DNA of 64,000 nt from Haemonchus contortus (GCA_000469685.2 LS997567.1:6031374-6095373), one strand, 5' to 3'; positions 22,501-34,530 are shown, numbered from the stretch's first letter. Made by a program: numbers and translations. Notes: a model not told the origin generated them from the sequence alone.

Positions 22501-24872
22501 AAACAAAATAATAAATATCTAAGAAAAGAGCTGAAGCTGGATATAATCGGCGGCCTTCAACTTCAAGAATCCCTTCTTTTTTATGGAGTATAATCGCTAT
22601 AAAATACAGAGTAAAAGCTTCTGATCTATTTATTTTAGCAATCGATTAGCTACAGGAATTCTTGAATTACTACTTAAAAACTGCTGCCACACTGACAGTA
22701 CCTTACCTCTTCGCCTAACAGCTTACGATCTTGTTCTTCACGTTCCCGTGCTGCATTGGTGAGGTGCTCTTCTAACTTGGCGAAATCCAAATTGGGGAGA
22801 CCTGAAGTTTAGTCGAAATAGGAATAAAAATCAGGTCAGGTCTTCTTTCTCATCAAGTGCTGCCCATTACTATTTACTAGTTGCTTACCGGTATCAAGAT
22901 TTTGTAGTTCCAAATTAATACTTTCACGTATGGCTGTCATGTTTGTATTTTTGAGCATAAATGAATCCATCGAAATTGAACTTGGCGGTTGACGAAACAG
23001 AAGCAGATTTGAATATCTGAAAAAGGAAATACTATGAAGGCATGTCTTTATGTTAAAGGGGACTATGTTACCTTTGTCTCCAAAAAAAATCGATATCCAG
23101 GTAAACAAAATGTAAATATATAACCGGAGTTACAAGTAAGCGCTTTCGAGCATGTTGAAGTGAATGTTACATTCGTACTCAGAATTGAAAAAGTTCCAGT
23201 GTAATTTTGCATGTCCATTGAACCCTTCTGAGCCCAACGGGATTATATTTTAATGTTTTTAAAAAATTTCGCATATTTCTTCCTTTCTATCGGAAACCAT
23301 AGAAAAAAATCAGTTTCCAATAAGGAAGTCTGAAGAATCGAGCATTTTTCCAGGGACTCAGTCTTTATTACCTCCGGCATTTTCAAAATCCGCTCACATA
23401 ACACCCGTCATTTCCGATCTTAGAACTCTACCCCATTACTCACTTTCATTACTGGTAAAGATTACGTGAGTTTCCATATGTCGCATCAGCCCTGAGAGTT
23501 TTTGGGAATTCCCCCCGACAAACTTCTTATAGCGACCGAAAATAGACGGCAATTCGAGATATTTGCATTGACTACGCCTACTTGAAAAATCTCAAACCGA
23601 AATCGGCTAAAGTACATCCCACTATGGTCAAGGAAGTGGAAACGATAAGTTGGAGTTCATGGTAGTCCCCCTCCTCCCCTGGTCCCCCGGTAAATCTATT
23701 TTCATAAATCCAAGGAATGCTAATTAGTTTGCATTCTAGGAAGAGCCCCGCCGCTGCGATTGAGGTTAAGCGTGAGCCTCGGAGCGTAAAGACCTGGCTC
23801 AAAAGTGGCTTTGAAACGGGAAACGAAAAAAATTCCGGTAAGCCAGCGAAGATTTGAGTGACTTAGAAAAACTTATAAGTTAATACAAGTAGTAATGCAA
23901 TTAAATAACTCTACCTGAGTGATGATTCCTTATCATACAACAAAGTTTTGGCTGAGGCGGTAGAATTGTTTGGTTCGCTGTCTAAACATAAACAAATATG
24001 TCACAACAATAATTGGGAAAGCATTTTCTGTCAGACAGAATGACAAATGAGGCGTTTCACTGAAAACTTTTTTTGCACCTGCTGAGCTGAATGACTCGCA
24101 TGTGGTCTCCCGTGATTCCCGATTACTTGAGGTGGCCGTTTGTTGTTGGGCATGACTTGCTTCTGAAATCGAGTCATCATTCTCATTTCCACGAGGTTTT
24201 TTTCCCCATCCATCCATTCTAAGGGTAATAAATAATGCAAAGACGTCAAGTGAAGGCATGTAGCAGAGCTGGACGGACCTTTTCGAGGAGATAACTCCTC
24301 AGGCGATACATCCGTATCACGAACACTACATGTACTTGACATCTCAAACGAGTCTTCTGAGCATGAAGTAGAGCCGGAGCCACCATCGCCGTCCAGATCT
24401 TGACTGCCTAAAAATGGACTGAGTAACTAGTAATCTTCTGGTTAGACTCACTTATTAAAAAAATCGTACAAGTCAGTTTACCTTGGTGATTTTCCAGGGA
24501 AGAAAGCGATTCGAGGCTTGATGAGTTCGACTGTTGGCTTTGCTCATCATCAACGGAACGTAGCCGCAACAGCTTTACCACGTCCACACTACCCGCATAG
24601 TTATTATTATGTTCAGAAAGTAAAATATCCGATAATGTCTGCACAGATGTTCTGGCCGTTGTCATGTTTGGATCAAATTCTTTACTGCAAACCGATTCCA
24701 TCGTTGATACACCGCTATCGTCCCTGGCTTCAGGAGTTAATGAAGACGACGTGATGGCTTGTGTTGTGGGTGTTGTCGATGATACTAGCAGTCCACTTAC
24801 TGCTGTTGCACATCCAAAACTCGGTCCCTCCATCGGCGACAGCGGTAATTCTGCTGGCTGCCGAGCCAACAT
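7502..24872 (-). CDS. SCHIP1: Schwannomin-interacting protein 1 (SCHIP1) homologue, 12 exons, 548 aa
   Basis: Exons in transcript order (minus): 24872-24482, 24407-24279, 24162-24079, 23981-23915, 23016-22889, 22801-22707, 19215-19099, 18834-18729, 13218-13128, 12869-12760, 8458-8352, 7723-7502. All twelve join in frame (1647 nt). The N-terminal half (1-266) is Ser/Thr-rich and acidic, with a DDSGVSTMES block. A charged helix lies at 277-306 (AREREEQDRKLLGEEVRRR). MNLQVCYMNE at 334-343 and the acidic ESEVSESDEE run after it match the conserved SCHIP family block. KKAAQTALARYR follows at 391. The C-terminal coiled coil ends with LVQLLIERD and HDSLLVDIDDFTEH at about 459-472, nearly identical to the vertebrate C-terminus. 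In other animals SCHIP1 binds merlin/NF2 and ankyrin and, in flies, promotes Hippo signalling; a cortical scaffold role here is inference. Exon 12 adds a 73-residue Pro/Thr-rich tail absent from the vertebrate protein. An in-frame stop precedes the chosen ATG. The acceptor of exon 7 is less typical. Confidence 0.92.
7916..8110 (-). repeat. MITE-family fragment in SCHIP1 intron 11
   Basis: GACGAGCTGTCCAGATGG then GCACTATTGCGTACAACTAG and AGTGAGCTGCCTGCGTGC match, inverted, the 1200-1300 copy. The rest is diverged. Confidence 0.45.
8624..10192 (-). mobile_element. Tc1-family DNA transposon (1569 bp) flanked by TA, with doubled inverted repeats
   Basis: Both ends carry CAGTGCGTTTCATAATTA followed by TAAGGTCACCC (29 identical bases), inverted, with a TA on each side (8622-8623 and 10193-10194). 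A second copy of the core repeat (CATAATTATAAGGTCACCC) lies in the same sense about 190 bp inside each end, at 8809-8840 and 9987-10017. That is an IR/DR arrangement. The element sits in intron 10 of the SCHIP1 gene and carries one degraded transposase gene on the minus strand, the same strand as the host gene. Confidence 0.93.
8883..9884 (-). pseudogene. Tc1-type transposase, broken by stops and frameshifts
   Basis: The remains begin MARGHLLSSDEKA and show an HTH-like N-terminal region (TRAISRQIERSPWSIRRFL). An FSDEKKFNL block carries the first catalytic Asp, QQDNAYNH the second, and WPACSPDL the third in the usual Tc1 spacing. A C-terminal block reads SNMPHRL...QGGAIDY. There is a stop codon near 9746 and another near 9497. 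Frame shifts separate the catalytic blocks, and a stop follows ELSGT near 9074. It therefore cannot make active transposase. A related active copy elsewhere would be needed to mobilise it. Confidence 0.88.
10836..11195 (-). repeat. tRNA-derived SINE, diverged full-length copy
   Basis: On the minus strand: a decayed A-box region, B box near GGGATTGAATCCCGG, the AATTGGTACAA block, and the ATTCTGAATGGAAGTCGAATG / GGGGCCCATCC end, followed by a TATCCTTT tail (10836-10850). The 5' extension (rc of ATAATTGCATTAGTGAACTA) is shared with the copy at 5555-5838. It lies in SCHIP1 intron 10. Confidence 0.75.
14396..14525 (+). repeat. Possible decayed SINE head
   Basis: GTGGCGCTGTTGTCACAGA then ATGGTACGGGGATCGAATCC keeps the spacing of the SINE's TGGCGCAC, CATGGTC and B-box blocks, but the A box is weak. 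It lies within SCHIP1 intron 8. Confidence 0.35.
17029..17075. repeat. Two adjacent small perfect palindromes
   Basis: CTCGCTTACT ... AGTAAGCGAG (10-bp stem, 12-nt loop) is followed within a few bases by GTTTACTAGAGTAAAC, itself a 16-bp palindrome. Meaning unknown. Confidence 0.4.
17186..17485 (+). repeat. tRNA-derived SINE, full length
   Basis: A box GGTGGTGTAGTGGCAAGTGG, GCGCACTATCACCCACG, a B-box region GATCGAATACCGG, GGTACCAGACTTGTGTGGG, AAAAGCACTGACTTGTACAT, GGCTACATGCGCATTCAATA, ATTCTGAATGGAAGTCGAGT and a GGATTGAC...CCAAAGACCTT tail. The copy is in the opposite sense to the host gene SCHIP1 (intron 8). Confidence 0.85.
17817..17971. repeat. Short MITE candidate with 17-20 bp terminal inverted repeats
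   Basis: AAAAATCGTACACTCGT at the left and ACGAAAGAGTACGATTTTTT at the right are inverted copies. The inside is GC-rich and includes TTGCACGG and CCGTGCAA, again inverted. It lies in SCHIP1 intron 8. Confidence 0.35.
19216..22706. other. SCHIP1 intron 6; nothing recognised
   Basis: No exon, SINE or transposon end is recognisable in this 3.5 kb intron. The reading frame 19012-19557 (minus) covers exon 7 but also reads on across both splice sites, so its extra length is not coding. Confidence 0.5.
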
Positions 24873-24966
24873 CCCCTCAGAACTTCATTGGCGATCAATG
24901 CGCAACACGTTATGGCCACCACCGGACGACCCAGACGAAGGGTACCAACACTAATAAGGTCTATAT

Positions 24967-24978
24967 CTGAAATGAAAA
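24967..24978 (-). promoter_or_regulatory. Splice acceptor of SCHIP1 first coding exon (trans-splice or 5' UTR intron)
   Basis: Minus strand reads TTTTCATTTCAG directly before 24966. From there 94 nt run to the ATG at 24872, with an in-frame TGA 12 nt before the ATG. So this is either a spliced-leader acceptor or the end of an intron in the 5' UTR. Confidence 0.6.
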
Positions 24979-26539
24979 TGCCATTGTGACGACGGGCACA
25001 ATACGAAGGCCATCAACGACGGAAACGAATCATCAACACAAAAAAAAACAAGACGGAAGTAATGGAGTCGACGGGTAAGAAATCGAAGCAGAATGGTGGT
25101 AATTCGAGATGGAGTTTTTCTGTGGGAAAGCATTATACAAAGCAATTTCGTCAACGCTAATTTACCCAAACACACCTACATGCTGTCCATATTATTCACT
25201 GGAAATACATGAGTAATGAGTTAATCAAATTGGACCTTTTGGCACACATGAAAATCCAGCCAGTTCTGAGCAACATAGCCTAAAGCCTATTTCTGACTGG
25301 GCTGTTTCAAGATACCACAAAAGAAGTGAGCGGGTCGAAGATAGGCTTAGAAGCCAGTACAACCCCCAGAAAAAGCCCGACAGCAAACGAGGCTTGATGT
25401 GGGAGTTTAAAGAGTGTCCCTATTCCGAACAGGTATTCCCAGATGTTCGAAATGTGCTTGTTGTTGACGCGGTAGTTTCAAAAAACGTTCCTGTTCCGTC
25501 AGTGATTCTTAAAGCTATAACAACTTATGGCATAAGAAGTAAACCAGTAAAGCCAGTACTGTGGGAAGCAGACAAACAGATACGACGGTCTGTCGAAAGG
25601 GGGTTCTCATGTCGGCCATCGAAATGCCATTCAATAAGCAATGGTATTCTGTGAATTGTCCCCCTATTCTGCCTTCCGCCGCCCGGGAATGCTTAGTGAT
25701 CGTTACGGGGGGTTGACGCCAAAAGAAGGAAGAAAAAGGGAGGAAAGAAAGAAAGAACGTTACGATTTGCGTCGAATAGGATGAATCATGCCGTCATTGA
25801 AGACAAAAGAGCAAATCATCGACCGTTCTGTTCTGTCCCCATCCTAGGAAAACACCCATATCACATCGCGGTTGCTGTACGAAAAAATGATGATTCGTGT
25901 TGACTTGGTCAAAATGGCATGGTATTTCATGAGCCGTTTTCTAGGTCATTAGGTCCATTGACTATGGGCTACATAATTTCCACGAAATATTGCTACGATT
26001 AATCGTTTTTGGACGTTGGTCAACGAATTTTCTCTGCCAAAGCCAAATTGCAGCATGAAGTACAAGGGCATCCACCAGCAGAGATGTGTGGGGGAGAGAA
26101 TAGGGGGCAGGAAGAGGGAGGGGCAAAGAAGACTCATAGCGCCTCCGCCTAATCGGAAACAATATGAGGTATCGAGTGTTTGGCCTTGTAACAGCTTCCC
26201 CCACCACGACCCAAAGGAATTAGACTTTGAAAGGAACGATATATCACCAAAATGGTGGCCAGTATCCAGTCAGGGCCCCTGATTTCGCCTGTGGGGTGAG
26301 ATGAGGAAGGTGTACTGCCCAACCTCAGGGGAAGTCGCTGAAACAGGAAGCTCGTAATCAGTGCAGATTGAAACGGACTAAGGCGAAGTGAAACGCGCGG
26401 CGGTGCATCGCCCCGCCTTCGTGCCCCGTAATTTTATATTTATTGAAACCTCTCGGCCGACGACGACTCGGCCGCGCCTCTCTTTTTCGCTCTTAGCCCT
26501 CGTTCCCTCACCTTGTTGCTCTCGTTCTCACCACCACCC

Positions 26540-26554
26540 CACACACACACACAC
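26540..26554. repeat. CA dinucleotide repeat
   Basis: CACACACACACACAC directly after CCACCACCCC, at the end of a pyrimidine-rich GC-rich block. Confidence 0.8.
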
Positions 26555-29500
26555 AAAATGAACAACATAGCAGAAAACTCGCGGCTCATATTTCTCGAGT
26601 TGAGTGGACCCCCTCATCTGAAAGCCGGCCGCCGTGTCAATGGCCGGAACCTAATCTGAGTCAAGCGAAGTCCGGACAGGAATTCCCGGAAAGGTACGAG
26701 AAGTGGGGCGCCCACGAAGTGTCTGGTGGTTATGTTTGGCGATAGCTTGGGCCCATCAAAAGCATTGATGGATACCTAATCAACATGTTACGTCTATGCT
26801 GCCACAACAGGAAACAATCAATGCGAAGACACACAGGCAACAGACACTCAAAATGACGCAAAAATTGAGGCCCAAATATGGTGCGATATGGAGTAGCACG
26901 GGCTTTTCGCCCAAGCCTCATTTCATGGGCGACTAACGTGAATAATAGTGTAAGTGGGTGGCATTGACTGTCAGTTGCATGAGTTGGCAGTGGGGATGAT
27001 GGGTAGGAACGAACGCGTTCGACAAGTCGTTCGTTCGTTGGCCGTCTGGTTGACTGCGTCACGGTGGCGGTGGCTGTGATATTACCACGACAACCCTTTG
27101 GTTATGTCACTAGTTCAGTTGTATTTATGAGTGACAGGTGAACAAGTCATAAAACTCTTCAGGGCATCAACGGAGTGAGTGTCTTAGAACGCGATGAATA
27201 GGAATAAAAGACAGATTCGGGGACCAAGACGCCTCAATGGGGCCTGGCCACCGGTTCAGCTCGACATGAGGTCGTCAGGGATATAACGACCCTGATCGCT
27301 CAGTCTGAACTGTTCAATGACTTGCCTGTCCTCTGGGCCCTCGCTGGTGATCTAATTTAATGAACATGAATGTGGTGAACAGATTCATTATGATGGGATG
27401 AGGAGGTGAACGAGAAATCGAAGGATAAAAGCTCTGCGAAGGGGATAAAATGAGACTACGGGTGGATTGAAAAACCAGTAAGTGGGTTCGGCACGATTCT
27501 GCATTGAATTCATTCAGAAACCAACTTCATATAGGATTTATCGGGACACCAAGAAGCATTCTACGAGCATTACCCGATCACAATCGACCCGCTGGTTTAC
27601 AACTTAGTAAAAAGTAAATCCGCTGAGAAATTGGCATCATGAAGGGCTGAGCCCCAATACTTTTCCGTCTATTTGGACGAGTTTTCTTTTAATTCGGAAA
27701 TTACATGACAATATCGGCAAAGGGCTTCCAATTATAACTATGACCTTGTTTTCAACTTCAATATGAGGGCTATAAACAGGTACAAGACGGGCTTTTTCGT
27801 CCCTGAAATGAATTCAGACACTTAACTAGAAAAATCGAATTCGCTCAATTCACATTTTCTCTCTAATAAAGATAGAATAAAAATAAAAAATAAAAAAAGA
27901 GTGTCAGGTTGTTGCACAGAATTTGCTTCTCAAATATTACTGCAACGACAATAAAGAAAAATACTTAAATGAGTCATCTGAAAGGGCTCATAGGCAAGAG
28001 ACTTGTGTGGCACTTGAACCGCTTCCCTTTGTCCCCAGTACCTCCCATCAGGGGTATGGACCTGTCAATCGAGTACAATTCCCGAACGATTTCAATATGG
28101 CGATTGTCTGGGCGTAGGCTTTTGTGTTCCAGGCACGGGCTGGTCTATAGATTGAGATCTTCAAGTATGATTGCGGCTTTGAACAACAATGCTCGTAAGG
28201 CTCTGAATCAGCATCACACGGTAAATGTTAACAGCGAAAAGCGATCCAAGGAGTAGATATGAAACGGGAACATTTTCATGACGAACATATTCGGAAAATT
28301 GAAATCAATGGGAGGCAAAATGACGGTTATTATGAGGTGTGGAAGACGAGCTGACTGAAATCATCATTGAAAGCAGCCAGAAGGGGGGACGAAAAACAGA
28401 GAACGATCTCGCAGCATCAACGGAAAGAGTGCGGAACTCTCGAGAGTCAACGCGCTCTCTCCTTCTCTCCTCATTCTCTGTGTGGCGGGCGGCTTGTCTT
28501 CACTTCTTAGCTGAATGGGGCGGAGAACCATAGGGTGGGGGGCAGTATCGGCCCACATAACAACACACGCACACATTGCCAGGCTGTTGGGTGAGCTCCG
28601 TTGAGGGTCACGCCATGTCACTCGATATCGATCGATTATATCTATAGTGCAATGATTACCAGTAGTTTTCTGTGCCATAATTCTTTACAATACAACTACC
28701 TGAAGAAATTGATACCTTCAGAAATCAGTGGAACACTTAAAATTGCTTCAAAAAACTAGTAAGTAGTTGGTGATCTGCTGTAACATTTACAGTATGACAG
28801 AAGGGTTTCATATAGTTATGGTGAAAACCAGTAATAGCTGGAAATGATAAGTAAGAGATGGTCAAGCGTACTTCCCTTCAATTTACTAAGTAGTACATGT
28901 CAAAGTTACCAGTAATGCGAGTTTAAAGGTCAGTTCCTGAAATTTTCATTGTTCAAGTCCCGAACTTGCCGTTTCCTGAACTTCCTGGGAATTCAGCTGA
29001 ACACTTCCTGAGTGGCTCAGTGGCAGCAGTTTGTTTTAATTCCCTACCTGAATGTAACAAATAGCTTTACTTTATATAAGTACAAAGTAAAGCAGTAACA
29101 GTTACGTGCGAAGTAACAATACTGAGCGACAAACGGAACTCAGCTTGGGACCTGACCGATTCCGTTCGGGAGGCTAGTCGATCCCAAAGACAATTTGTGC
29201 CGTGTTCGGTGAGATTCTACAAAATATTAAACAGTTTTGTAACTACCCAACGAATTTCTTCAAAAATTTTCTGAAGTAGTGAGCTTTTCAAGGTTTCCCG
29301 AACCCTTTCATCAGGGAGTTCCACCTCTCACTAACATCTCCCAAAGCCTCTCCCAATGGAAGAAGTAGAGCAGCAGGAAAGCTGGAATTACAACATCCGT
29401 TTTTTTGTCCTACACTCGGAATGAGCTATACCATCCACACCTGCCATGAGCAGAAGCAAACAACCTGAAACATCATTTATCAACGTAATCCCAGTATTAG

Positions 29501-31815
29501 CCGATAATTTGAATCAAAGATGGTCCAAACATTATCTGATATCCTTAAGGTTAGGGCAGGTGTTTTTTGTGCAAGTAGAAATTCATTATTACTAGTAGCT
29601 CAATATTTTAAGGCAAAAGTTCCCATGTGGCACCAAGCACCATCATGAAACGAGGGAGGGAGATCGCCAGGCTACAGTTTTATTTCACCTTTCAGCTTAA
29701 GAAAATCGGTTTGCACAGGAGCTCTGAAAATTCTAATTTTGTTTTTAGTATTTGAAGTTTCATCTGCCTGGCGCTGAGCCAAATAATCTTTAGAAGGAAT
29801 GCAGCGACAGGAAGTCCTTCACCCAGGCGCCGATTATGAACGAAATCCAAAGGGCGGAAGTATGTAGGAAGTCGGAAGCCAAACAACAACCTTCACGACC
29901 ATCAAAGCGGAACTCAGGATCCGGGATGCAAGCGTCGGGGCAACCATGTACCCCAGCAGAAAATATGGCTAAAGAGCGACTTTTCTTCAAAAAATCCTTG
30001 CCAAGTTGTTCATCTGGCCTTTTTTCCGTTGTATTTGGAATGAATTTTTAGAATTATGAGTTTCAGCTGCAAAAAGCCATTGGAACTCGTCGAAAGCGAC
30101 AAAAAGGCTATGGTACAAAGGATTCCGAGTGTTTCCACCAGAAACAATCGTATGCGATCATCGAAGAATGAGGACGGAGGCCAATTCTGACCGCAAAGGT
30201 CAAGAGCGGATAGAGCAAATGAGATTTGCGTCTTCCTTTTTTCCTCATTCATCTTCAGCGATCGTTGAAAATCCTACTAAGGAAATTGAAAAAGGTCAAA
30301 AAACTCGTACTGAAAGTTTTCGACCGAGGCCTCGCCACATATTCCCAGTGTCTGACTCTTCTGAAGAACGTGGGCCCGTTTCACGTTTACTCTTTTTCAC
30401 GGGATGATTCAGAACTGTCTTTCAAGCATGACATTTGCCAACATCATCATCATCCTGATTTTGAGCCCAGATAGCTGCTGCGCTGTTCACCTCTACCACC
30501 AGAAGAGAGGGCCCATTCCCTACAATATCGGTCACTTACTGCAGTTTTTCCGTTCACCAAGTTTCCAAAGGGGATCCTGAAATTCCTACTTGGGTGAGGG
30601 CAGCCGACATTGCATACATAGTACATCACTGTCTAATTTGTAAAAGAATTCTGACAACTTTCGTTGACTGGTGGGTCGACTAATCCATCATTTTCGCAAA
30701 TGCCACCCATACCAGCAACTTCTTGCAGGTTTTTAGCGATTCTCGCCAGTTTCAAAAGGGATTTTCGGGGATTTCCGAAGGATGTTTTAAGCTTCCAACA
30801 ATTACCTCCCATATTTGGTTATGGTAGTTGTAGGGTGCCAAAACAACACCCTTTATTCCGGAAAAAATTCAAAGGCACAAAGGATGTTGTTGCCTGAGGC
30901 ATTTCAAAGTGGTACCACCATTACCGCTTTCACTTACGTCAGTCAACTAAAGTAGCCACGACCACCGCAGATTAAAGGGAAAGGTCGGGAGGGACAGCAA
31001 CGGTCCCCCTCCTCCCCTTATTGACGTCACCAAGCACCAATTGTTTAGTCACAGTTTAAGACGGCTTAGTTGAGGTGAGAAACAACAAAAATAGACCAGT
31101 CTACGAAAACATTTCTCGTTCTCGATTACGGCCGAGGAGCTGAACTTGTTATCACGCAACTATCACCGCCTGAAACGTTAGCCACTGCGCTATCCTCAGA
31201 TCATGAGTAGTTGTAATACTTGAATATTATTTTCCTAGATGATTAAAGATCTAACAGCATGCTCTTGAAGAGTGACTAAGCTGTTCTGTGAATCACTTTT
31301 TTACAATAACTCATAAAAACTACAAAGTACAACTTTGCAGACGCTCAGAATACGTTTCTATGTCTCCTCTGAGAATGGTGGGCTTCTGACCATAAAATGA
31401 ACGCCATTTTCTTCCAAGTCCTGAAGTTTTGAAGTTTGCTATTTAAAAAAAGTTGATAGGCATAAACAATCAACTTTTTTGATTAGTAAGCTTCGAAACT
31501 GGTGGTATTCCGTCGGTGGGAGGTCAGCGTTATGACTTGTCGGAAAGGGAAAGAACAGTTCATGAAAAAGTCTCACCTTTCTGCTGATTCAACAACAGCT
31601 GCGTTCGAGCATGATTGGTAAAAAAAAAGTTTTTTATAGTCAGCTGGTGGGTTGCCGAGCTGATAGCAGCAAATATTTGCATTAACTGCAGCATGAGGTG
31701 GCGGAAGACTGTTTCCAAGCGGTTGTTGGCCATCAGAAACCTTGAAGCTTCAATGGGTAGCCTCTGCTTTAAAGACGTGAGAGTGGTGAGCATATTATAG
31801 CTACTCTTGAGTAAT

Positions 31816-31879
31816 GGCATTCAACTCTATGATGGAAGCTCATCGAAGGCATTCAACTCTATGATGGAAGCTCATCGAA
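31816..31879. repeat. Perfect 32-bp tandem duplication
   Basis: The unit GGCATTCAACTCTATGATGG...CATCGAA occurs at 31816-31847 and again at 31848-31879 with no difference, so it is recent. Confidence 0.95.
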
Positions 31880-32139
31880 AGTGCGGTAGGAAGTTGTGGA
31901 AGACTGGCGGCTGTGGAGCTAGCGCTCGGTTCGACGCATGGAAAGGCGAGTTTTGGGTTTTTTAGATGTTGTAGAATTCATGGGAGTTTCCTAGTGCTAT
32001 CATCATGTCACATATGCCATTCATTATGTCATTACATATGTAATATGTATGTATGTCATCCATACTACAAAACTCGTTGAATTCCTCGCAAGTGAAGGGA
32101 CCTCCATAGTCAGGCCTCTTGCGGAAAAAGTACGTGTTC

Positions 32140-32430
32140 GAAATAGGTGGAGCAGTGGCATGTGGCGCACACGAGCACACGCGTGATCCAGGGATCGAGT
32201 CCTGGTTCGATATCCATACCCATCCGAGCCTTCTATATCCCGGGGTCAATTAACTGGTTCCGTATTCGTCTGGGAAAATGAGAGCACTGACTTGTACATT
32301 AGCTGGCCACCGCGATTCGTCGTGTAGTCCATATACGCATTCGAAACACTTTTACGATCCTGATTAGGAGTGAAATGCGGGGCGCACCCCAAAATGGATT
32401 GGTTGTTGCCGAAGACTTCATTTTATCCTC
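32140..32430 (+). repeat. tRNA-derived SINE
   Basis: GGTGGAGCAGTGGCATGTGG (A box), GGGATCGAGTCCTGG (B box), GGTTCCGTATTCGTCTGGG, GAGCACTGACTTGTACATTA, CATATACGCATTCG, GCGGGGCGCACC and a GATTGG...GAAGACTTCATTTTATCC tail. Confidence 0.85.
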
Positions 32431-33674
32431 ATATGATTGTCAAAAACGGTTTCATTATAATGCATACTTCTTATTAGACTAGAAAAACATATTCATCCGA
32501 GAATGACGGTGTACCCTCAGCGAGAGGGCAAGCTCTCTTTCACTTGGGCTCCTGATGGCCCTCAGCCCAGGCTCGACTTTCGGACGATCATGATCGCTCC
32601 ATCGAAGATTAAAACCTAGAAAACTTGAAGAAAGTATGGATCTGTGGCGACGGAGTATAAAAGATTGACAGAAATAAAACCAAATAAACTTTTTAGCTGT
32701 TCGGATTTACCTGTTCGGGAGACTCAACTTTTTTCAATACTTTCGATTTCGTATTTGGTATGGGAACTTTTTTCAGGAATTTTAAGTAGCAGAAATGTGC
32801 AGAGGTTCAAAAGTTCTGAGCCAGTCTCATAGTTCCAGATAGTTATTTCTATTGTTCCGCAACCTGCAATTAAAACTGCTAATGAACCAAACTTTGGCAA
32901 ATGATTCATACAATTTTTTGTCTTAGAGATCGTTGATGTGTCGTAAGGTTCCAAACAAATTCACTGCTTCCCTCGACAAGGAGCGAGTCATGATAAGCCA
33001 TTCCGTTCAAACCTACTTACTAGATGGCTTCAAATCGGAAAGGACTCTCGCACTAAATGGAGGCAAAAGCAGTTAGGATGTACCCAGGCGACAGAAGTAA
33101 GCTCCCTCGTTAAGAGGTTGCGTAACAGTGTGAAAATTAGAAGCAACCATGTTCGTCTCACTTGATCTTGGCATGGTAGGATGTCTTGAGTGTTCTCCTC
33201 TGAAGCCTCGGCCAAGATGCCAGGAACGTTCCCCTCTTGTACGCATAGGCCTCCGACGAAGGCGACTGACCGAAACGACAGCCGAGTAGAAGTTGTAATA
33301 TCTTCGCGGAGGCTTCAAAGAAGAACAATCAGAAAATATGAAATATTTTGATTAGAACCTTCAAACATTCAAATTCGAGGCTCAAAATACCCGTCCCGTG
33401 TTGCGTCACCCCCCGAATTCAGCGCCGATCAGCGCATGAAACTTGAGATTACTCGGAATCTCACCAAACGACCCCGCTTTCGGGAAAAGTTCAGACGTGA
33501 ATATCACATCGCACCCTTCAGCAATGCAAAAAAAAAGTACGTCACCAGCTTTACAACAATTTTACGCTCGAAATTTCTGTGAGGTGTGAAAGCAAGTAGT
33601 AGACGCTCTGCCAAAAATTCATTGGTGACGGCTGAAAGAAATTCAGTCAACTGCTTTCTCGTTAGGCGTGAAGA

Positions 33675-33987
33675 CGAAGGATTAGAGATGAAGTCTTCGG
33701 AGTTAACCGTTTCACTGATGCGCTCAGCATCCGGCTTCTATTTTGAATGCTGAATGGCTTGAATGCGTATGTGGCCTATATGACTTGCGGTGGCTAGCCT
33801 ACGTACGAGTCAAAGGTTTTATCCTCCCAGACCTCTACTATCAATTATACGGCCCTGGAGGGAAGGAAGGTCTGTTGGATTGAAGGTCGCGGTGTCGAGG
33901 ACTTGCTCTCCCGACCGGACATCTGACCAGGACTCGATCCCCTGATTATGCTTGCCAATTGTACCACCACTGCCCCTACCCAGGACC
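33675..33987 (-). repeat. tRNA-derived SINE
   Basis: On the minus strand: GGTGGTACAATTGGCAAG (A box), GGGGATCGAGTCCTGG (B box), TCTGGGAGGATAAAACC, GGCTAGCCACCGCAAGTCAT, GGCCACATACGCATTCAA and a diverged end with AAGACTTCATCTC. An insertion of about 30 bp relative to other copies follows the B box. Confidence 0.8.
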
Positions 33988-34389
33988 TTACCCGGAAAAT
34001 ACCATCTGAAGTGGAAAGGCATAAGAAAGATCACTGATACAAGTAATTGTATCTAACACTCAAGACATCGAGGAACCAGAACGAATGCTTCTTCACATCG
34101 TCTTTATGTGCTCGTAGGTCAGTTTACAACTAAGAATAACAAAGTTGATGTTTATTTTGGCTTTCATTCGAAGTATAACATTTTTGGGAGCTTATAGAAG
34201 GATTAACTTGTTAATACGCAGTTCACGCTCTTCAAACAAATGAATCTGAATACTCCAGTTTCGTGCTCCTCAGCCGGGAGGTGAGCATGATCAATGAAGT
34301 TCCTCCATAAGGGCTAAGGCTGAGGAGAGACCGATTCAGCAGCAAAGCTACATTCTACATTATTCTAAAGTCTACACAAATGCGCATTA

Positions 34390-34530
34390 AGGCGGAGGTG
34401 GTGTAGGGGCAATTGGCGCACTTCACCCACGTATGGTCAAAAGTTCGAATCTTGAAGTTCGAATCGATACCCGCCCAGGTCAACCATAACCAACTCGTCT
34501 GGGAGGATAAAAACAATGCGAGGGCGTATC
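34390..34530 (+). repeat. tRNA-derived SINE, 5' half
   Basis: GGCGGAGGTGGTGTAGGGGC (A box), GGCGCACTTCACCCACG, ATGGTCAAAAGTTCGAATC (B box, with a small duplication of the AAGTTCGAATC part), CGATACCCGCCCAGG and TCGTCTGGGAGGATAAAA. The 3' half is missing. Confidence 0.75.

Larger units (their letters stand above)
24979..32130. other. Long stretch without a supportable gene; GC-rich blocks near 26.4-26.7 and 28.4-28.6 kb
   Basis: No SINE or foldback copy is seen here, unlike the rest of the window. Two blocks are GC-rich with pyrimidine or GAGA-like runs (26390-26540, ending in a CA repeat at 26540-26554; 28420-28630). Being upstream of SCHIP1, which reads leftward, they could hold its promoter or non-coding first exons. 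That is inference from position and composition only. Frames at 29836-30051 and 30129-30474 are unrecognised. Confidence 0.3.

Noticed and set aside
29836..30474. Plus-strand frames with charged, Ser/Pro-rich sequence
   Set aside because: Two different frames overlap and neither resembles a known protein; evidence is too weak.
31560..31820. Minus-strand frames near 31.6-31.8 kb, one with CCYQLGNPPADYKKLFF
   Set aside because: One alternative frame looks protein-like and ends at a possible donor, but no neighbouring exon or family could be found.
32140..32240. tRNA-like A and B boxes read as true tRNA genes
   Set aside because: No cloverleaf with an acceptor stem forms, and the same 300-bp sequence recurs many times: these are SINE heads.
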